From contig NZ_AORV01000016.1 of assembly GCF_000350485.1 (NCBI RefSeq), forward strand, positions 29,344 to 93,343: a stretch of DNA of 64,000 nt, read 5' to 3'. Positions 44,874 to 52,765 of this stretch are shown here, piece after piece. Origin of the DNA: Ruminiclostridium cellobioparum subsp. termitidis CT1112. GTDB taxonomy: Bacteria > Bacillota > Clostridia > Acetivibrionales > DSM-1351. Position numbers and translations under genes: made by a program. Every line of letters begins with the position of its first letter. Position 1 is the stretch's first letter. Under the pieces are notes generated by a model. The model saw only the letters and a list, made by a program, of their open reading frames with translations. It was not told the origin of the DNA and made no database searches.

Positions 44874-44962
44874 ACGGTACCTCCATTCCTTCCTGCTTAC
44901 TTTAACTGTAATTATTTTAGCACTAAGTTATGAAGATTTTATGGAGAGAAAAGAATTTCAGT

Positions 44963-45265
44963 TTATTTAATCATAGTTTTCTCATCTGCTGCAGTACCAT
45001 GTCCGCCTTCATTCTTTTTCCCATTTTTGTGACCTTTCAGCATCATAGGGATCATAAACACCATCATGACAGGACATATAAATGGTGCAATTGCTCCCAG
45101 AGGCTTTGCAATTGCAGAACCGCCGTTATTCATCAGAAACGGTACTATTGACAGAATTATGATAGGTGCTCCGCAGCAAAGCGCCATCATCAGCATATGG
45201 GAAAAATGGCTCTTTTGTTTCTTGTTTTGCTTATTATTGTTATCATGGGTTCCGTGGCAATTCAT
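44963..45265 (-). CDS. Small His/Met-rich two-helix membrane protein of unknown function
   Basis: The protein has 100 residues. The N-terminus is His/Asn/Lys-rich (MNCHGTHDNNNK). Two hydrophobic segments (about 24-46 and 55-78) contain ALCCGAP and the Met-rich FICPVMMVFMIPMM. The C-terminus is polar with GHKNGKKNEGGHG. The start has AAAAGGAGA 5-8 bases upstream. I do not recognise the family with confidence. His, Cys and Met along membrane helices, and its place just upstream of the HMA-SafE-cupredoxin gene, suggest a role in metal handling. It is 89 bp from that gene and may be cotranscribed with it. Confidence 0.7.
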   Translation of the reverse strand: MNCHGTHDNNNKQNKKQKSHFSHMLMMALCCGAPIIILSIVPFLMNNGGSAIAKPLGAIAPFICPVMMVFMIPMMLKGHKNGKKNEGGHGTAADEKTMIK

Positions 45266-45341
45266 AAAATTCTCCTTTTATTTTAAGATTTAATTGATGC
45301 AGAAATCTTATCATAAATATATGGAGTTTTCATGAAGACAG

Positions 45342-46936
45342 CTACAATTCCTTGAATAAAGCCGCACCTCTTCCTTTTAAATAACTGAAAGCCGCCGCAT
45401 CTGCCGCCGCAACCGCAATAAACCAAAGAACCTGGAAAACAACCGGGTTTGCCGGATTTAACATTGCAAAAATACCGATTGGCAGCATTATTGACAAAAA
45501 ACCTGCCGCCAATGCCAGCATAACACTGGCGCTTTGCTTCACCGCTGCAACCTGAGTGTTCCATTCCAGCTTCGGAAAGTGAAGATTGATTATAAGTCCG
45601 GCAACTGCTATGAATACACAATAGCTGCAGCCCACGGCAACTATGAGCAGGTACTCCAAAATGGTAAATCCCAATACTGCCGTAAGCACTGTCGAGCAGA
45701 TTACCAGTATTGGCGCCGTTATAACCAGATTCAGCAATATTTTGCTCCTGAATATATCCATAGCCTTTAACGGCAGTGATTTGACAATCCACAGGTTTTT
45801 TCCCTCCAGTGAGATTGAAGGAGCAGTTGTACAGGTAAGCGCCACACAAAACACCATTGCCATGGTCACTATGAGATCCATGGACATGTTAACCGGCAGC
45901 GCTGCTGTTAATTCATTGAGCTTTGATCTGCTAGAAAATAAACATTACCAGTATAAGCACCATCATTACAGCTCCAAAACCTGTATTTATCACATATATA
46001 TAAGATAGAGAAATATAAACTCACTTCTTTTTTAAACAATGCCATGGCGGTGGTCCGTACCTGCAAATCAGTCATTTTATAATCGGAGGCTTTATATTTC
46101 TCCTGCATTTGTGAGTTTACCGCTTTAAAACTCCGCGCAAACAGCCAGACAAATATTATAAAAACTATAATTGAAATCACGGCAAATACCAGAATTGAAA
46201 TAATGTCCATGTGCAGGGCGGCAGTTATTAATCCAAAGGGATAATAAATTGCCTTTAATGAGCTGATAATGCTTACCATGTTCTCAATATTGGCAGTTGT
46301 CAATGAATTGAGTGAAAACATTCCTCCCATAAACGATATGAGCAGAACAAAGGTTCCGACAATTAAAAAAAGATTTGTATGTCTGGATCTGGAGGATACC
46401 CTGCCAATGAACAGCGACAGGACTGCTCCTGCAATTACCGGGATCAGGCTGGCTAAAATCAGCAGCAATAGTGCTGCAAAATAATAAGCCACTCCCACCG
46501 AAGTTTTTATTCCATATACCATCAGATACGGAAAACCTAAAAGTACGGCTAATCCGGCATTTCTTGAAACTATCATAAACAGTTTGCTGACTAATACTGC
46601 CCCCTGTGATACCGGCAGTGACATGAGCATGTCAAAATCCCTGAATGCAAACAAATATCCCGGTGCCTTGTATATGGACATAAAGAGGCAAACCAGCATG
46701 GACAGGGCCGTACCTGCAATAATCAGTATATCCAGAGCACCCTTCCCGGCCAGGAAGTCCGACATTACCCAGGCATACATACTCATTTGCACAAAAATCA
46801 TGAGTATTACAAAAATTATCAATCCCGACAAAAGACCTGCCTTCAGCTTTTCACCCTTTGTGGAGCTTTTCAGCAGTTTATTTATGCCTGATGAATTTAT
46901 TAATTGTGCTTTAATAAGAAGTATTGTCTTATTCAT
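45342..46936 (-). pseudogene. ABC-2-type permease of the SigY-like operon, interrupted by two frameshifts
   Basis: The reading starts at ATG 46936, overlapping the ATPase stop, and is open as an integral membrane protein to the cytoplasmic EKYKASDYKMTDLQ...FKKEVSLYFS stretch. It then shifts near 45990-46010: the continuing membrane helix VINTGFGAVMMVLILVMFIF is in the +1 frame. It shifts again near 45935 into the frame reading SRSKLNELTAALPVNMSMDL and on to a stop at 45342. Joined, the product would be about 530 residues with roughly ten or more helices, the expected size for such a permease. The first part would end early at 45908. Either the gene is inactivated or the sequence has two single-base errors. 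It should pair with the adjacent ABC ATPase. Confidence 0.75.
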
Positions 46937-47642
46937 TGTCAATCAACTCCATAAATATTTCTTCCAGTGTGCTGTCCCCTTTTACTTCGGCTGTATCTCC
47001 GCAGGCTATGAGCCTTCCGGCCTTGATAATGGCTATTTTATTGCATAGCTTTTCGGCCACTTCAAGTACATGTGTGGAAAAGAATACTGCTCCGCCATTG
47101 TCGCAGAGCTCTTTCAGAAATCCTTTCAAGGTGTGGGATGCCTTTGGGTCAAGACCTACGAAGGGTTCATCCAGAACAAGCAAGCCTGGCCTGTGAATAA
47201 ATGCTGATATCAAAGCCAGCTTCTGCTTCATGCCATGGGAATAGGCCGATATGATATCCCCAAGGCTTGAGGTTATCTCAAAGGCATCGGCATATTCTTT
47301 AATTGCCTTTTCCCTTTCCGTTTTGGAAACGGTAAAAATATCCGCAATAAAGTTCAGATACTGGATTCCTGTCATATTTTCGTACAGGTCGGGATTGTCG
47401 GGTATAAATGCCATTGTCTTCTTGCACTCCAAATCCTCGGTTTTAATTGATTTGCCGTTGATGAAGATTTCCCCTTCACTGAAGTCCAGAAGGCCTGTTG
47501 CACATTTTAGAGTTGTGGTCTTGCCTGCGCCGTTATGTCCTATGAACCCGAATATATCACCCGGCTTCACTTCAAGAGACAGGTTATCTACAGCCTTCTT
47601 TCCGTTTTTATATATCTTTGAAAGCTTTTCTATCCTAAGCAT
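46929..47642 (-). CDS. ABC transporter ATPase, YxlF-like (SigY-type operon)
   Basis: The ATG at 47642 is chosen because AGGAAAG precedes it and it matches the family start MLRIEKLSK. The product has 237 residues: Walker A GHNGAGKTT near 37-45, Q-loop replaced by FIPDNPDLYENMTG, signature YSHGMKQKLAL, Walker B LLVLDEPFVGLD and the H-loop STH. It resembles daunorubicin/nodulation-type ATPases that pair with ABC-2 permeases and work in export or stress resistance. Its start overlaps the upstream small gene by 8 bp, and its stop overlaps the permease start, so the unit is translationally coupled. The partner permease is frameshifted. Confidence 0.92.
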   Translation of the reverse strand: MLRIEKLSKIYKNGKKAVDNLSLEVKPGDIFGFIGHNGAGKTTTLKCATGLLDFSEGEIFINGKSIKTEDLECKKTMAFIPDNPDLYENMTGIQYLNFIADIFTVSKTEREKAIKEYADAFEITSSLGDIISAYSHGMKQKLALISAFIHRPGLLVLDEPFVGLDPKASHTLKGFLKELCDNGGAVFFSTHVLEVAEKLCNKIAIIKAGRLIACGDTAEVKGDSTLEEIFMELIDNE

Positions 47643-47856
47643 TTTTACTTTCCTTTCTATCTCGTCTGATGACTGCAAAATAATAGACTATAAGCGGTGT
47701 CGGAAAGTTGGATATACCCCAAATTCCCCAAAGCCAGGGAAACCTTCCTCTTTTCTGCGCGTCTCTGAAAATCCAGATCCCCTGGAAGAAAACAAATAAA
47801 ACTATTAACAATATCACCCATAAGGGGGGATTATTAAAAAAATCATGCCAGTTCAT
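47635..47856 (-). CDS. Small membrane protein, SigY anti-sigma component / PLD N-terminal-like (YxlE-like)
   Basis: The protein has 73 residues. Hydrophobic segments lie at about 11-28 and 44-62, with the linker FRDAQKRGRFPWLWGIWG, a pattern seen in the phospholipase D nuclease N-terminal/YxlE family. In Bacillus the sigY-yxlCDEFG operon encodes small membrane proteins that restrain SigY together with an ABC transporter. Gene order and sizes here follow that model. It overlaps the ATPase start by 8 bp and the preceding small gene by 14 bp. The assignment rests mainly on context plus the short motif. Confidence 0.75.
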   Translation of the reverse strand: MNWHDFFNNPPLWVILLIVLFVFFQGIWIFRDAQKRGRFPWLWGIWGISNFPTPLIVYYFAVIRRDRKESKNA

Positions 47857-48157
47857 CTCTTCCCCTCCTCTTTATAATAAGCAGTATCGTAGGTACTGTG
47901 AAGAACAATCCCTGGATCAATGCAAATAACAGGGCAGACAGCTGATAAAGCATTATCAGAGCTGCTATAACTGCAAGTGCGATACAGCTGAACAAGGCTA
48001 GCTGTCTGTTGTTTTTTGACGCCAGCCTGGCCTGTTCATCCGAAACAAAGTCAGCCATGGTCATCAAATCAGGTGCCCCCAGGTCCAGTTCATCAATCTT
48101 TTTTGAAACTTCCTTTAAGCTTTCTAATCCTTCGGCATTACTTTCATCCCTGTCCAT
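47843..48157 (-). CDS. Small membrane protein, likely anti-sigma component (YxlC-like)
   Basis: The ATG at 48157 follows AGGAG by 10 bases and is preferred to a TTG at 48178. The product has 104 residues: a soluble acidic N-terminus (LESLKEVSKKIDELDLGAPDLMTMADFV) followed by two hydrophobic segments near 57-75 and 78-95. That layout suits an anti-sigma factor whose cytoplasmic N-terminus binds the sigma protein. It overlaps the 3' end of the ECF sigma gene by 14 bp, and the next small gene overlaps it, as in the Bacillus sigY operon. Sequence similarity alone is weak. Confidence 0.7.
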   Translation of the reverse strand: MDRDESNAEGLESLKEVSKKIDELDLGAPDLMTMADFVSDEQARLASKNNRQLALFSCIALAVIAALIMLYQLSALLFALIQGLFFTVPTILLIIKRRGRDELA

Positions 48158-48680
48158 AACCTTCCAGCTCCTTTCCAATACTCCTTATTGCATTTGAAAG
48201 CCTTGATTTTACAGTTCCTACCGGCACCCCAAGAGTTTTTGCTATGGCCTCATAGGAATAGTCAAAGTTGTATTTCAGCACTACAGGTGCCTTAAGCTTT
48301 GGAGAAAGCCTGTTGACCGCCTGTATCAAATCATCATTATCAAACAGATTATCTATTTTATTGTCATAGTCTTCGGAAACAGCAAGTGTGCTGCAGTAGC
48401 TCTCAAACAGCCGCTTCCTTCTGAGCCCTGTCAGCCATATATTCTTTGCTATTGTTATCAGCCAGGTACTGAAGGCCGCCCTGCTCTCATTATAAAGCCT
48501 GATTTTTTCAACAGCCCTGGCCATTGCTTCCTGGGTGATATCCTGGGCATACTCTTTGTTCAGGGTGAGTTTCAGGCAGTATTTGTAAACTATTGCGTAA
48601 TTCTCCTGCAGCAGTTGAGCCATTGCATGCCTGTTACCCTTCCTGGCATTTTCCACAAGGTATTCGGATGGGTCCCCCAA
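48144..48680 (-). CDS. ECF-type RNA polymerase sigma factor, SigY-like
   Basis: The protein has 178 residues from a TTG start. No ATG is available and the ribosome site is weak, so the exact start is uncertain. Region 2 includes YKYCLKLTLNKEYAQDITQEAMARAVEKI and FSTWLITIAKNIWLTGLRRKR. Region 4 includes LSPKLKAPVVLKYNFDYSYEAIAKTLGVPVGTVKSRLSNA, the standard ECF helix-turn-helix. It should direct transcription of its own operon (two anti-sigma-like proteins and an ABC transporter) in response to an envelope or stress signal. No clear ECF -35/-10 pair could be assigned with confidence upstream. Confidence 0.88.
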   Translation of the reverse strand: MGDPSEYLVENARKGNRHAMAQLLQENYAIVYKYCLKLTLNKEYAQDITQEAMARAVEKIRLYNESRAAFSTWLITIAKNIWLTGLRRKRLFESYCSTLAVSEDYDNKIDNLFDNDDLIQAVNRLSPKLKAPVVLKYNFDYSYEAIAKTLGVPVGTVKSRLSNAIRSIGKELEGYGQG

Positions 48681-48779
48681 GTTTTTTCACCACTCTTTTC
48701 GAACGTTCTATTAATTGTACCTTTATCATATGGGTTTTGTTCACTTTTTAAAAGATATATTTTTTCCTGTACGGGTATA

Positions 48780-49433
48780 TCAGAGATATAACGAATTTTT
48801 AGGACATTTATCGACGCAAACTTTACATCTTATACAGTCCGGGTTTGTAACAACGCCTTCATCCTTATACTTCCATACATCAATCCCCATGGGACAGTTC
48901 CTTGAACATATTTTACAATTGATACAGGTGTTGGGCTTGAAGCTCACATGCTTTATTTTATTTTTTACCTTTGTGATTCCTGCCGCATAGGAAGCCAGAG
49001 TCCCCATCGGACAAATCCTGCACCAGGTTCTTTGATTATAAACTGTTCCTAAAATGATTGTCAGAGCTGTTGTTATAATAATCATTCTTACGAATACCAT
49101 TCCAACAACATTTATATTTCCCCATGACATAAAAATCTGAATTGCAAATCCTCCCAAAAGCAGGCATAGAAATAGCAGTCTGAACCATTTCATTCTTAAA
49201 AGCTCCGGAATGCGGAGTTTCCTGCTGATTTTGGAAATTATCATATCGTTCATACTTCCCCTGGGACAAAAATTTCCGCACCAATACCTGCCTTTAAAAA
49301 AGGACATAATAATCGGAGCCAGCATGCATATAATTGCTGCCATCCCCACCGCCGGAAAGAATACACCTGCTATGCAAAAAACAAGTAAAATGGTCCAGGA
49401 CCACTTATGAACAAACTTACTCAAATCAATCAT
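48780..49433 (-). CDS. Membrane-bound 4Fe-4S polyferredoxin (NapH/CcoG-like)
   Basis: The protein has 217 residues. Membrane helices lie at about 13-45, 85-105 and 113-133. Two Cys pairs typical of the NapH/YccM/RdxA group, RYWCGNFCPRGS and RTWCRICPMGT, occur between helices. The C-terminus has two ferredoxin motifs, CINCKICSRNCP and CIRCKVCVDKCP. It passes electrons between the membrane and soluble partners; the physiological donor is unknown. Nineteen bases upstream of the ATG is a CsoR-type palindrome, so expression probably responds to copper or reactive sulfur through the repressor at 60201-60476. It is separated from the sigma gene by about 100 bp. Confidence 0.88.
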   Translation of the reverse strand: MIDLSKFVHKWSWTILLVFCIAGVFFPAVGMAAIICMLAPIIMSFFKGRYWCGNFCPRGSMNDMIISKISRKLRIPELLRMKWFRLLFLCLLLGGFAIQIFMSWGNINVVGMVFVRMIIITTALTIILGTVYNQRTWCRICPMGTLASYAAGITKVKNKIKHVSFKPNTCINCKICSRNCPMGIDVWKYKDEGVVTNPDCIRCKVCVDKCPKNSLYL

Positions 49434-49452
49434 TTACAACCTCCTCTTCTTA

Positions 49453-49473
49453 ATATACCCCCTGCAGGTATAT
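49453..49473 (-). promoter_or_regulatory. CsoR-family operator before the polyferredoxin gene
   Basis: ATATACC and GGTATAT arms flank a centre of CCCTGCA. This matches the TACCC...GGTA pattern of CsoR/CstR-family operators and resembles the sites at 51945-51975 and 60503-60519. Confidence 0.65.
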
Positions 49474-49585
49474 CGACATTATAAATTTTGGAATTATATT
49501 TGTCAATCCTAATATTACAATATATGAATATATCATAATATTAGTACCTGTTTTGAATTCCTTATATAATGAAAAACTCGAAAAA

Positions 49586-49623
49586 GCCACGAAGAAAACC
49601 TTTAATAAGGCCTTCTTCGTGGC
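49586..49623 (-). terminator. Terminator of the mrp-nifX-like unit
   Basis: GCCACGAAGAA (49586-49596) pairs with TTCTTCGTGGC (49613-49623). On the minus strand it is followed by TTTTTCGAGTTTTTC. It lies about 60 bp after the NifX-like stop codon. Confidence 0.8.
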
Positions 49624-49680
49624 TTGATTCACCTATTTTACATTGATATGGTTTTTAGAAACACTGTAAAAACAGTAATT

Positions 49681-50037
49681 TTAATGTCCGCATTCATCAG
49701 CATGCTGATGTTCATGACAAACTGAACCGCTGGATTTCAGCTTACCCTCTATATAGTTCCTGGCAGCAGTTTCTGCATCGCCTGCCGCTCCGGTGATGAC
49801 TTCTATATTCTTTTCGTCGAATATTTCAATGGCGCCGGCGCCCATACCGCCTGAAATTATTACGTTTACACCTTTATCGTTTAAAAAGTTGGGTAAGAAT
49901 CCCGGTTTATGCCCCGGATTTGGAATGAACTCACTGCTTACGATTTGTTTGTTCTGCTCATTAAAAATAGTGAAGCCCTCACAATGTCCAAAATGTTCTG
50001 TTACCATTTTACCATCACTGGCTATTGCAATCCTCAT
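49681..50037 (-). CDS. NifX/NafY-like dinitrogenase iron-molybdenum cofactor-type domain protein
   Basis: The protein has 118 residues. The domain is recognised by MRIAIASDG at the start, TEHFGHCEGFTIF, VNVIISGGMGAGAIEIF and ITGAAGDAETAARNYIEGKL. Related small proteins bind iron-molybdenum or iron-sulfur cofactor precursors. In anaerobes without nitrogenase they commonly sit beside Mrp-type ATPases. The C-terminal His/Cys tail CHEHQHADECGH could bind metal. AGGAGTG precedes the ATG. It is 21 bp downstream of mrp on the same strand, indicating a shared transcript and role in Fe-S or metallocluster handling. Confidence 0.88.
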   Translation of the reverse strand: MRIAIASDGKMVTEHFGHCEGFTIFNEQNKQIVSSEFIPNPGHKPGFLPNFLNDKGVNVIISGGMGAGAIEIFDEKNIEVITGAAGDAETAARNYIEGKLKSSGSVCHEHQHADECGH

Positions 50038-50058
50038 TTTCTTTCACTCCTTTTATTA

Positions 50059-50829
50059 TTAAAATAAAATACTTTCAATCACTCCTGAAGCATCTGCCAG
50101 ATAATCATTGCTGAATTTTTCAAATTCACCCTTGTCGCATAGCCTCGCCATATCCGGATCCACCGGAAGCCGCCCCAACACACATAAGCCCGATTCCCCT
50201 GCAGTTTTGTCCAGCCTGCTTTCCCCGTACAGCTTTATCTCTTTGCCGCAATCGGGACATTTAATATAACTCATGTTCTCAATGACTCCTAAAACAGGTA
50301 TATTCATTTGTGCTGCCATGTTATATGCCTTTTTAACTATTAAGGAGACAAGCTCCTGGGGTGAGGTCACGATTACTATCCCATCCAGAGGAATTGACTG
50401 GAACACCGTCAACGGAACATCTCCCGTGCCGGGCGGCATATCGATGAACATCACATCCAGATTCCCCCAGACCACATCCGTCCAAAACTGTTTTACCGCA
50501 CCTGCAATCATCGGCCCCCGCCATATAACAGGTGCATCCTCCTGATCCAGCAAAATATTCATGGACATTATATTGATGCCGTTATGTGTTTTTTCCGGAA
50601 AAATTCCCAATTCATTTCCCTGAGCTTTTCCGGTAATACCGAACATTTTGGGAATGGATGGCCCTGTAATATCGGCATCCAGTATTCCAACATTATACCC
50701 CTTCCTTCTCATTAAAACCGCTAACATGGAAGTAACCAAGGATTTACCCACACCGCCTTTTCCGCTTGCAACTCCAATTACCTTTTTTATTGAATTGAGT
50801 TCATGGGATTTTTCAATAAAATCTGTCAT
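50059..50829 (-). CDS. Mrp/NBP35-family P-loop ATPase, iron-sulfur cluster carrier
   Basis: The protein has 256 residues. The deviant Walker A is GVASGKGGVGKS near 18-29, with VLDADITGPSIPKMFG, WRGPMIAGAVKQF, VMFIDMPPGTGDVPL and the cluster-binding CPDC near 203. These are standard for ApbC/Mrp proteins that bind a 4Fe-4S cluster and hand it to client enzymes in the cytoplasm. GGGAG precedes the ATG. It is cotranscribed with the NifX-like gene. Its promoter carries a 14-bp direct repeat that may be an operator. Confidence 0.92.
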   Translation of the reverse strand: MTDFIEKSHELNSIKKVIGVASGKGGVGKSLVTSMLAVLMRRKGYNVGILDADITGPSIPKMFGITGKAQGNELGIFPEKTHNGINIMSMNILLDQEDAPVIWRGPMIAGAVKQFWTDVVWGNLDVMFIDMPPGTGDVPLTVFQSIPLDGIVIVTSPQELVSLIVKKAYNMAAQMNIPVLGVIENMSYIKCPDCGKEIKLYGESRLDKTAGESGLCVLGRLPVDPDMARLCDKGEFEKFSNDYLADASGVIESILF

Positions 50830-50856
50830 TGTTTCATCTCCCGGGTTTGTTATTTA

Positions 50857-50911
50857 ATTATGGGCTTATGCTCACAATTTTTATTTTAGTACCATTATGG
50901 GCATATGTCAA
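50857..50911 (-). promoter_or_regulatory. mrp promoter with a 14-bp direct repeat
   Basis: On the minus strand, TTGACA (50906-50911), 17-bp spacer and TAAAAT (50883-50888) form the promoter. ATTATGGGCWTATG occurs twice (50857-50870 and 50894-50907, 13 of 14 identical), once over the spacer/-35 and once downstream of the -10, as expected for repressor sites. Confidence 0.6.
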
Positions 50912-50942
50912 TATCTATACGCATGAATAGAATAAAAAATAA

Positions 50943-50967
50943 GATCAGGAGAATGACACTCCTGACC
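50943..50967 (-). terminator. Terminator of the DUF134 gene
   Basis: GATCAGGAG (50943-50951) pairs with CTCCTGACC (50959-50967), allowing one G-T pair. The minus-strand transcript then reads CTTATTTTTTATTC. It begins 8 bp after the stop codon. Confidence 0.75.
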
Positions 50968-50974
50968 TTTTAAG

Positions 50975-51451
50975 CTAATCTATGTTTCTTCCATGGCGCC
51001 GGCAATTTTTCCGGCATAATTTTTGCTTACAGTTGGGTTCACAGATAATTTTTTCCGACCCGCAAACCGAACATGTAAAAGCTCCGCTTTTTATGGCTTC
51101 CAGGTTTTCTATACTTTCAGTCCATTCTTTACCGCACTCCGCACATTTTACCGGGCATATATTACGGGTGAATTTTCCGCCTTCTATATGAATAGTCTTA
51201 CCGTTTATCAAACTGTCAGCTATTTTTTCCCGTGCCGATAACAATATCCTTTGAAAGGTTGGCCGGGACACCTCCATCTTTTGGGCACATTCCCCCTGCT
51301 CCAGGCCCTCCAGATCTTTGAGCCGGATGGCTTCCAGTTCTTCCAGCTTCAATATGTTCTCAGGAACTTCGGCCACATCTGTTTCAGATGGTATAAAATA
51401 CGGTATGGTAGGAATGTTCTCAATTTTTCTCCACTTTATGGGTCTTGCCAA
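50975..51451 (-). CDS. DUF134 family protein, putative winged-helix DNA-binding regulator with Cys-rich C-terminus
   Basis: The start is taken as TTG at 51451, giving MARPIKWRK, the usual family N-terminus, with GGAG 8 bases ahead. A GTG at 51460 overlaps that site. The product has 158 residues. The helix-turn-helix is LKLEELEAIRLKDLEGLEQGECAQKMEVSRPTFQRIL near 30-70. The C-terminal half contains two CxxC pairs (CPVKCAEC and CSVCGSEKIICEPNC) and an ending rich in Cys and Arg, suited to zinc or an Fe-S cluster. DUF134 proteins are often found near Mrp and NifX-like genes, as here. It may regulate them, but the targets are not shown by sequence. Confidence 0.85.
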   Translation of the reverse strand: MARPIKWRKIENIPTIPYFIPSETDVAEVPENILKLEELEAIRLKDLEGLEQGECAQKMEVSRPTFQRILLSAREKIADSLINGKTIHIEGGKFTRNICPVKCAECGKEWTESIENLEAIKSGAFTCSVCGSEKIICEPNCKQKLCRKNCRRHGRNID

Positions 51452-51504
51452 TAATATCACTCCGTTTGCCAGCAGTCTGTAACATCTTTCTTAATCCTAC
51501 AGCA

Positions 51505-51533
51505 AGTATATAAATATTAACTGCATATGTCAA
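51505..51533 (-). promoter_or_regulatory. Promoter of the DUF134 gene
   Basis: On the minus strand, TTGACA (51528-51533), 17-bp spacer and TATACT (51505-51510). The 11 bases TTGACATATGC are identical to the -35 region of the mrp promoter. Confidence 0.65.
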
Positions 51534-51575
51534 CAAACTCATTGGTCGGATTTATTCTGTATTATATTAAAAAAA

Positions 51576-51608
51576 GGAAGAATACAAGGGTTGATTGTAT
51601 CCTTCCTT
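51576..51608 (-). terminator. Terminator of the glutaredoxin-like gene
   Basis: A GGAAGAATACAA/TTGTATCCTTCC stem (one mismatch) is followed on the minus strand by TTTTTTTAATAT. It lies about 50 bp after the stop codon at 51658. Confidence 0.8.
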
Positions 51609-51657
51609 TATGGAAGTTATGGAATTATGGGGTTGTAATGATGCTTTTGTATTTTTA

Positions 51658-51888
51658 TCAAGCGTGGATAAGTCTATCAATAGTTGCCTGGTCAAAACCA
51701 ACTATGATACTCCCGTTAATATCAATAACAGGAACACCCCTCTGACCTGACTTCTTTACCATTTCATACGCCGCTTCCCTGTTTTTGGAGACATCCACCT
51801 CCTCAAACTTTACATTTTTAGATGTTAAATACTTTTTTGCAACCGTGCACCATGGGCAGGTTGGAGTTGAATATACCTTTACCGGCAT
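51658..51888 (-). CDS. Glutaredoxin-like / NrdH-type thiol-disulfide protein
   Basis: The protein has 76 residues from the ATG at 51888, which follows AGGAGG by 8 bases; a TTG two codons earlier is less likely. The thioredoxin fold is shown by VKVYSTPTCPWCTVAKKYL with the active pair Cys11-Cys14, then GQRGVPVIDINGSIIVGFDQ, including the cis-Pro loop. It reduces disulfides or mixed thiols in the cytoplasm and is of the short clostridial YruB/NrdH type often linked to thioredoxin reductase. A perfect 31-bp CsoR-type palindrome lies about 57-87 bp upstream of the start, so it is probably induced by copper or persulfide stress through the CsoR-family repressor in this window. Confidence 0.9.
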   Translation of the reverse strand: MPVKVYSTPTCPWCTVAKKYLTSKNVKFEEVDVSKNREAAYEMVKKSGQRGVPVIDINGSIIVGFDQATIDRLIHA

Positions 51889-51944
51889 TGGCAAAGCCTC
51901 CTTTTAATTTAATCATTTTTTAATTTAGTTTTAAATCCTTCTGC

Positions 51945-51975
51945 TTTATATATACCCCATAGGGGTATATATAAA
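51945..51975 (-). promoter_or_regulatory. Perfect 31-bp CsoR-family operator before the glutaredoxin gene
   Basis: Two perfect 14-bp arms (TTTATATATACCCC and its complement) flank a 3-base centre. The core TACCCC-ATA-GGGGTA matches the operators of CsoR/CstR-type repressors. Confidence 0.75.
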
Positions 51976-52035
51976 CAATTAAAAAATAATTCTTTACCCT
52001 GCCGGCAAATCTCACAGGCTCAATACCTTTCAACC

Positions 52036-52755
52036 CTATCCCACTTTTCTGCCCAGTTTCTTGTTTATAAATCTATATCCTTCTTTTCTGACACATTCAA
52101 TATAGCAGTATTCATTATCCAATTCACACAATTTACGGCGTATATATCTTATATGCACGTCAACCGTTCTTGTTCCTTCGAAAGAATCAGAGCCCCATAT
52201 CTTCTCAAACAGGTACTCTCTGGATAGTATCTTTCCTATATTTGAAATCATAAACATTAAAAGTTCAAACTCTTTTTTAGGGAATTTAATTTCCACATCA
52301 CCCCTGTATATGGTTCTTCCCTGAACATCAAACTTTAAATCATTCAATTTTATATCATCAGACTGGTTTTTTTGAGAGAGTTTTGTTCTTCTGATCAGAG
52401 CTTTGATTCTGGACTGAAGCTCCCGGAAACTGAATGGTTTGACCATATAGTCGTCGGCTCCCACCTCAAGTCCCAGGACAATATCAAACTCCTCCTTTTT
52501 ATCTGTAAGAAACAATATGGGTATTTCTCTTGTATTGTGCTCCTGTCTCAGCCTGCGGCAAACCTCCAGTCCGTCTATGCCATGGAGACTGATATCCATA
52601 ATCAGTAAATCCGGTTTTAGTTTGTTGATTTCCCAAACCAGCTTTTCACCATTGTCAAAGGTTTTTGTTTTATAGCAGGAAGCTTCCAGATTCTGCTTTA
52701 AATATTGTTTTACATTCATATCCATGTCAGCAATATAAATAATTCTGTCATTCAT
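52036..52755 (-). CDS. OmpR/PhoB-family response regulator
   Basis: The start is taken as ATG 52755 (MNDRIIYIADMD); the frame is open further upstream but overlaps the chemoreceptor gene. The product has 239 residues. The receiver domain has Asp54 as phosphoacceptor (LLIMDISLHGIDGLE), acidic residues near 10-12 and Lys in DDYMVKPFSF. The C-terminal winged helix ends with REYLFEKIWGSDSFEGTRTVDVHIRYIRRKL, typical of OmpR/PhoB. No histidine kinase is encoded next to it. It follows the chemoreceptor-like gene by 10 bp and is probably the last gene of the pst transcript, so it may regulate phosphate uptake. The cognate kinase is unknown. Confidence 0.92.
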   Translation of the reverse strand: MNDRIIYIADMDMNVKQYLKQNLEASCYKTKTFDNGEKLVWEINKLKPDLLIMDISLHGIDGLEVCRRLRQEHNTREIPILFLTDKKEEFDIVLGLEVGADDYMVKPFSFRELQSRIKALIRRTKLSQKNQSDDIKLNDLKFDVQGRTIYRGDVEIKFPKKEFELLMFMISNIGKILSREYLFEKIWGSDSFEGTRTVDVHIRYIRRKLCELDNEYCYIECVRKEGYRFINKKLGRKVG

Positions 52756-52765
52756 TACAAGCACC

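Noticed and set aside
45284..45310. TAAGATTT/AAATCTTA hairpin as a terminator after the permease
   Set aside because: The stem is short and AT-rich and no T run follows on the minus strand.
45283..45849. 188-codon minus-strand frame MCGAYLYNC...
   Set aside because: It is an alternative frame of the permease C-terminal region. The frame ending at 45342 encodes hydrophobic helices continuous with the upstream part.
48690..48760. ECF-type TGAAC ... CGT autoregulatory promoter upstream of the sigma gene
   Set aside because: The TGAAC and CGTTC elements are about 30 bp apart, too far for a -35/-10 pair.
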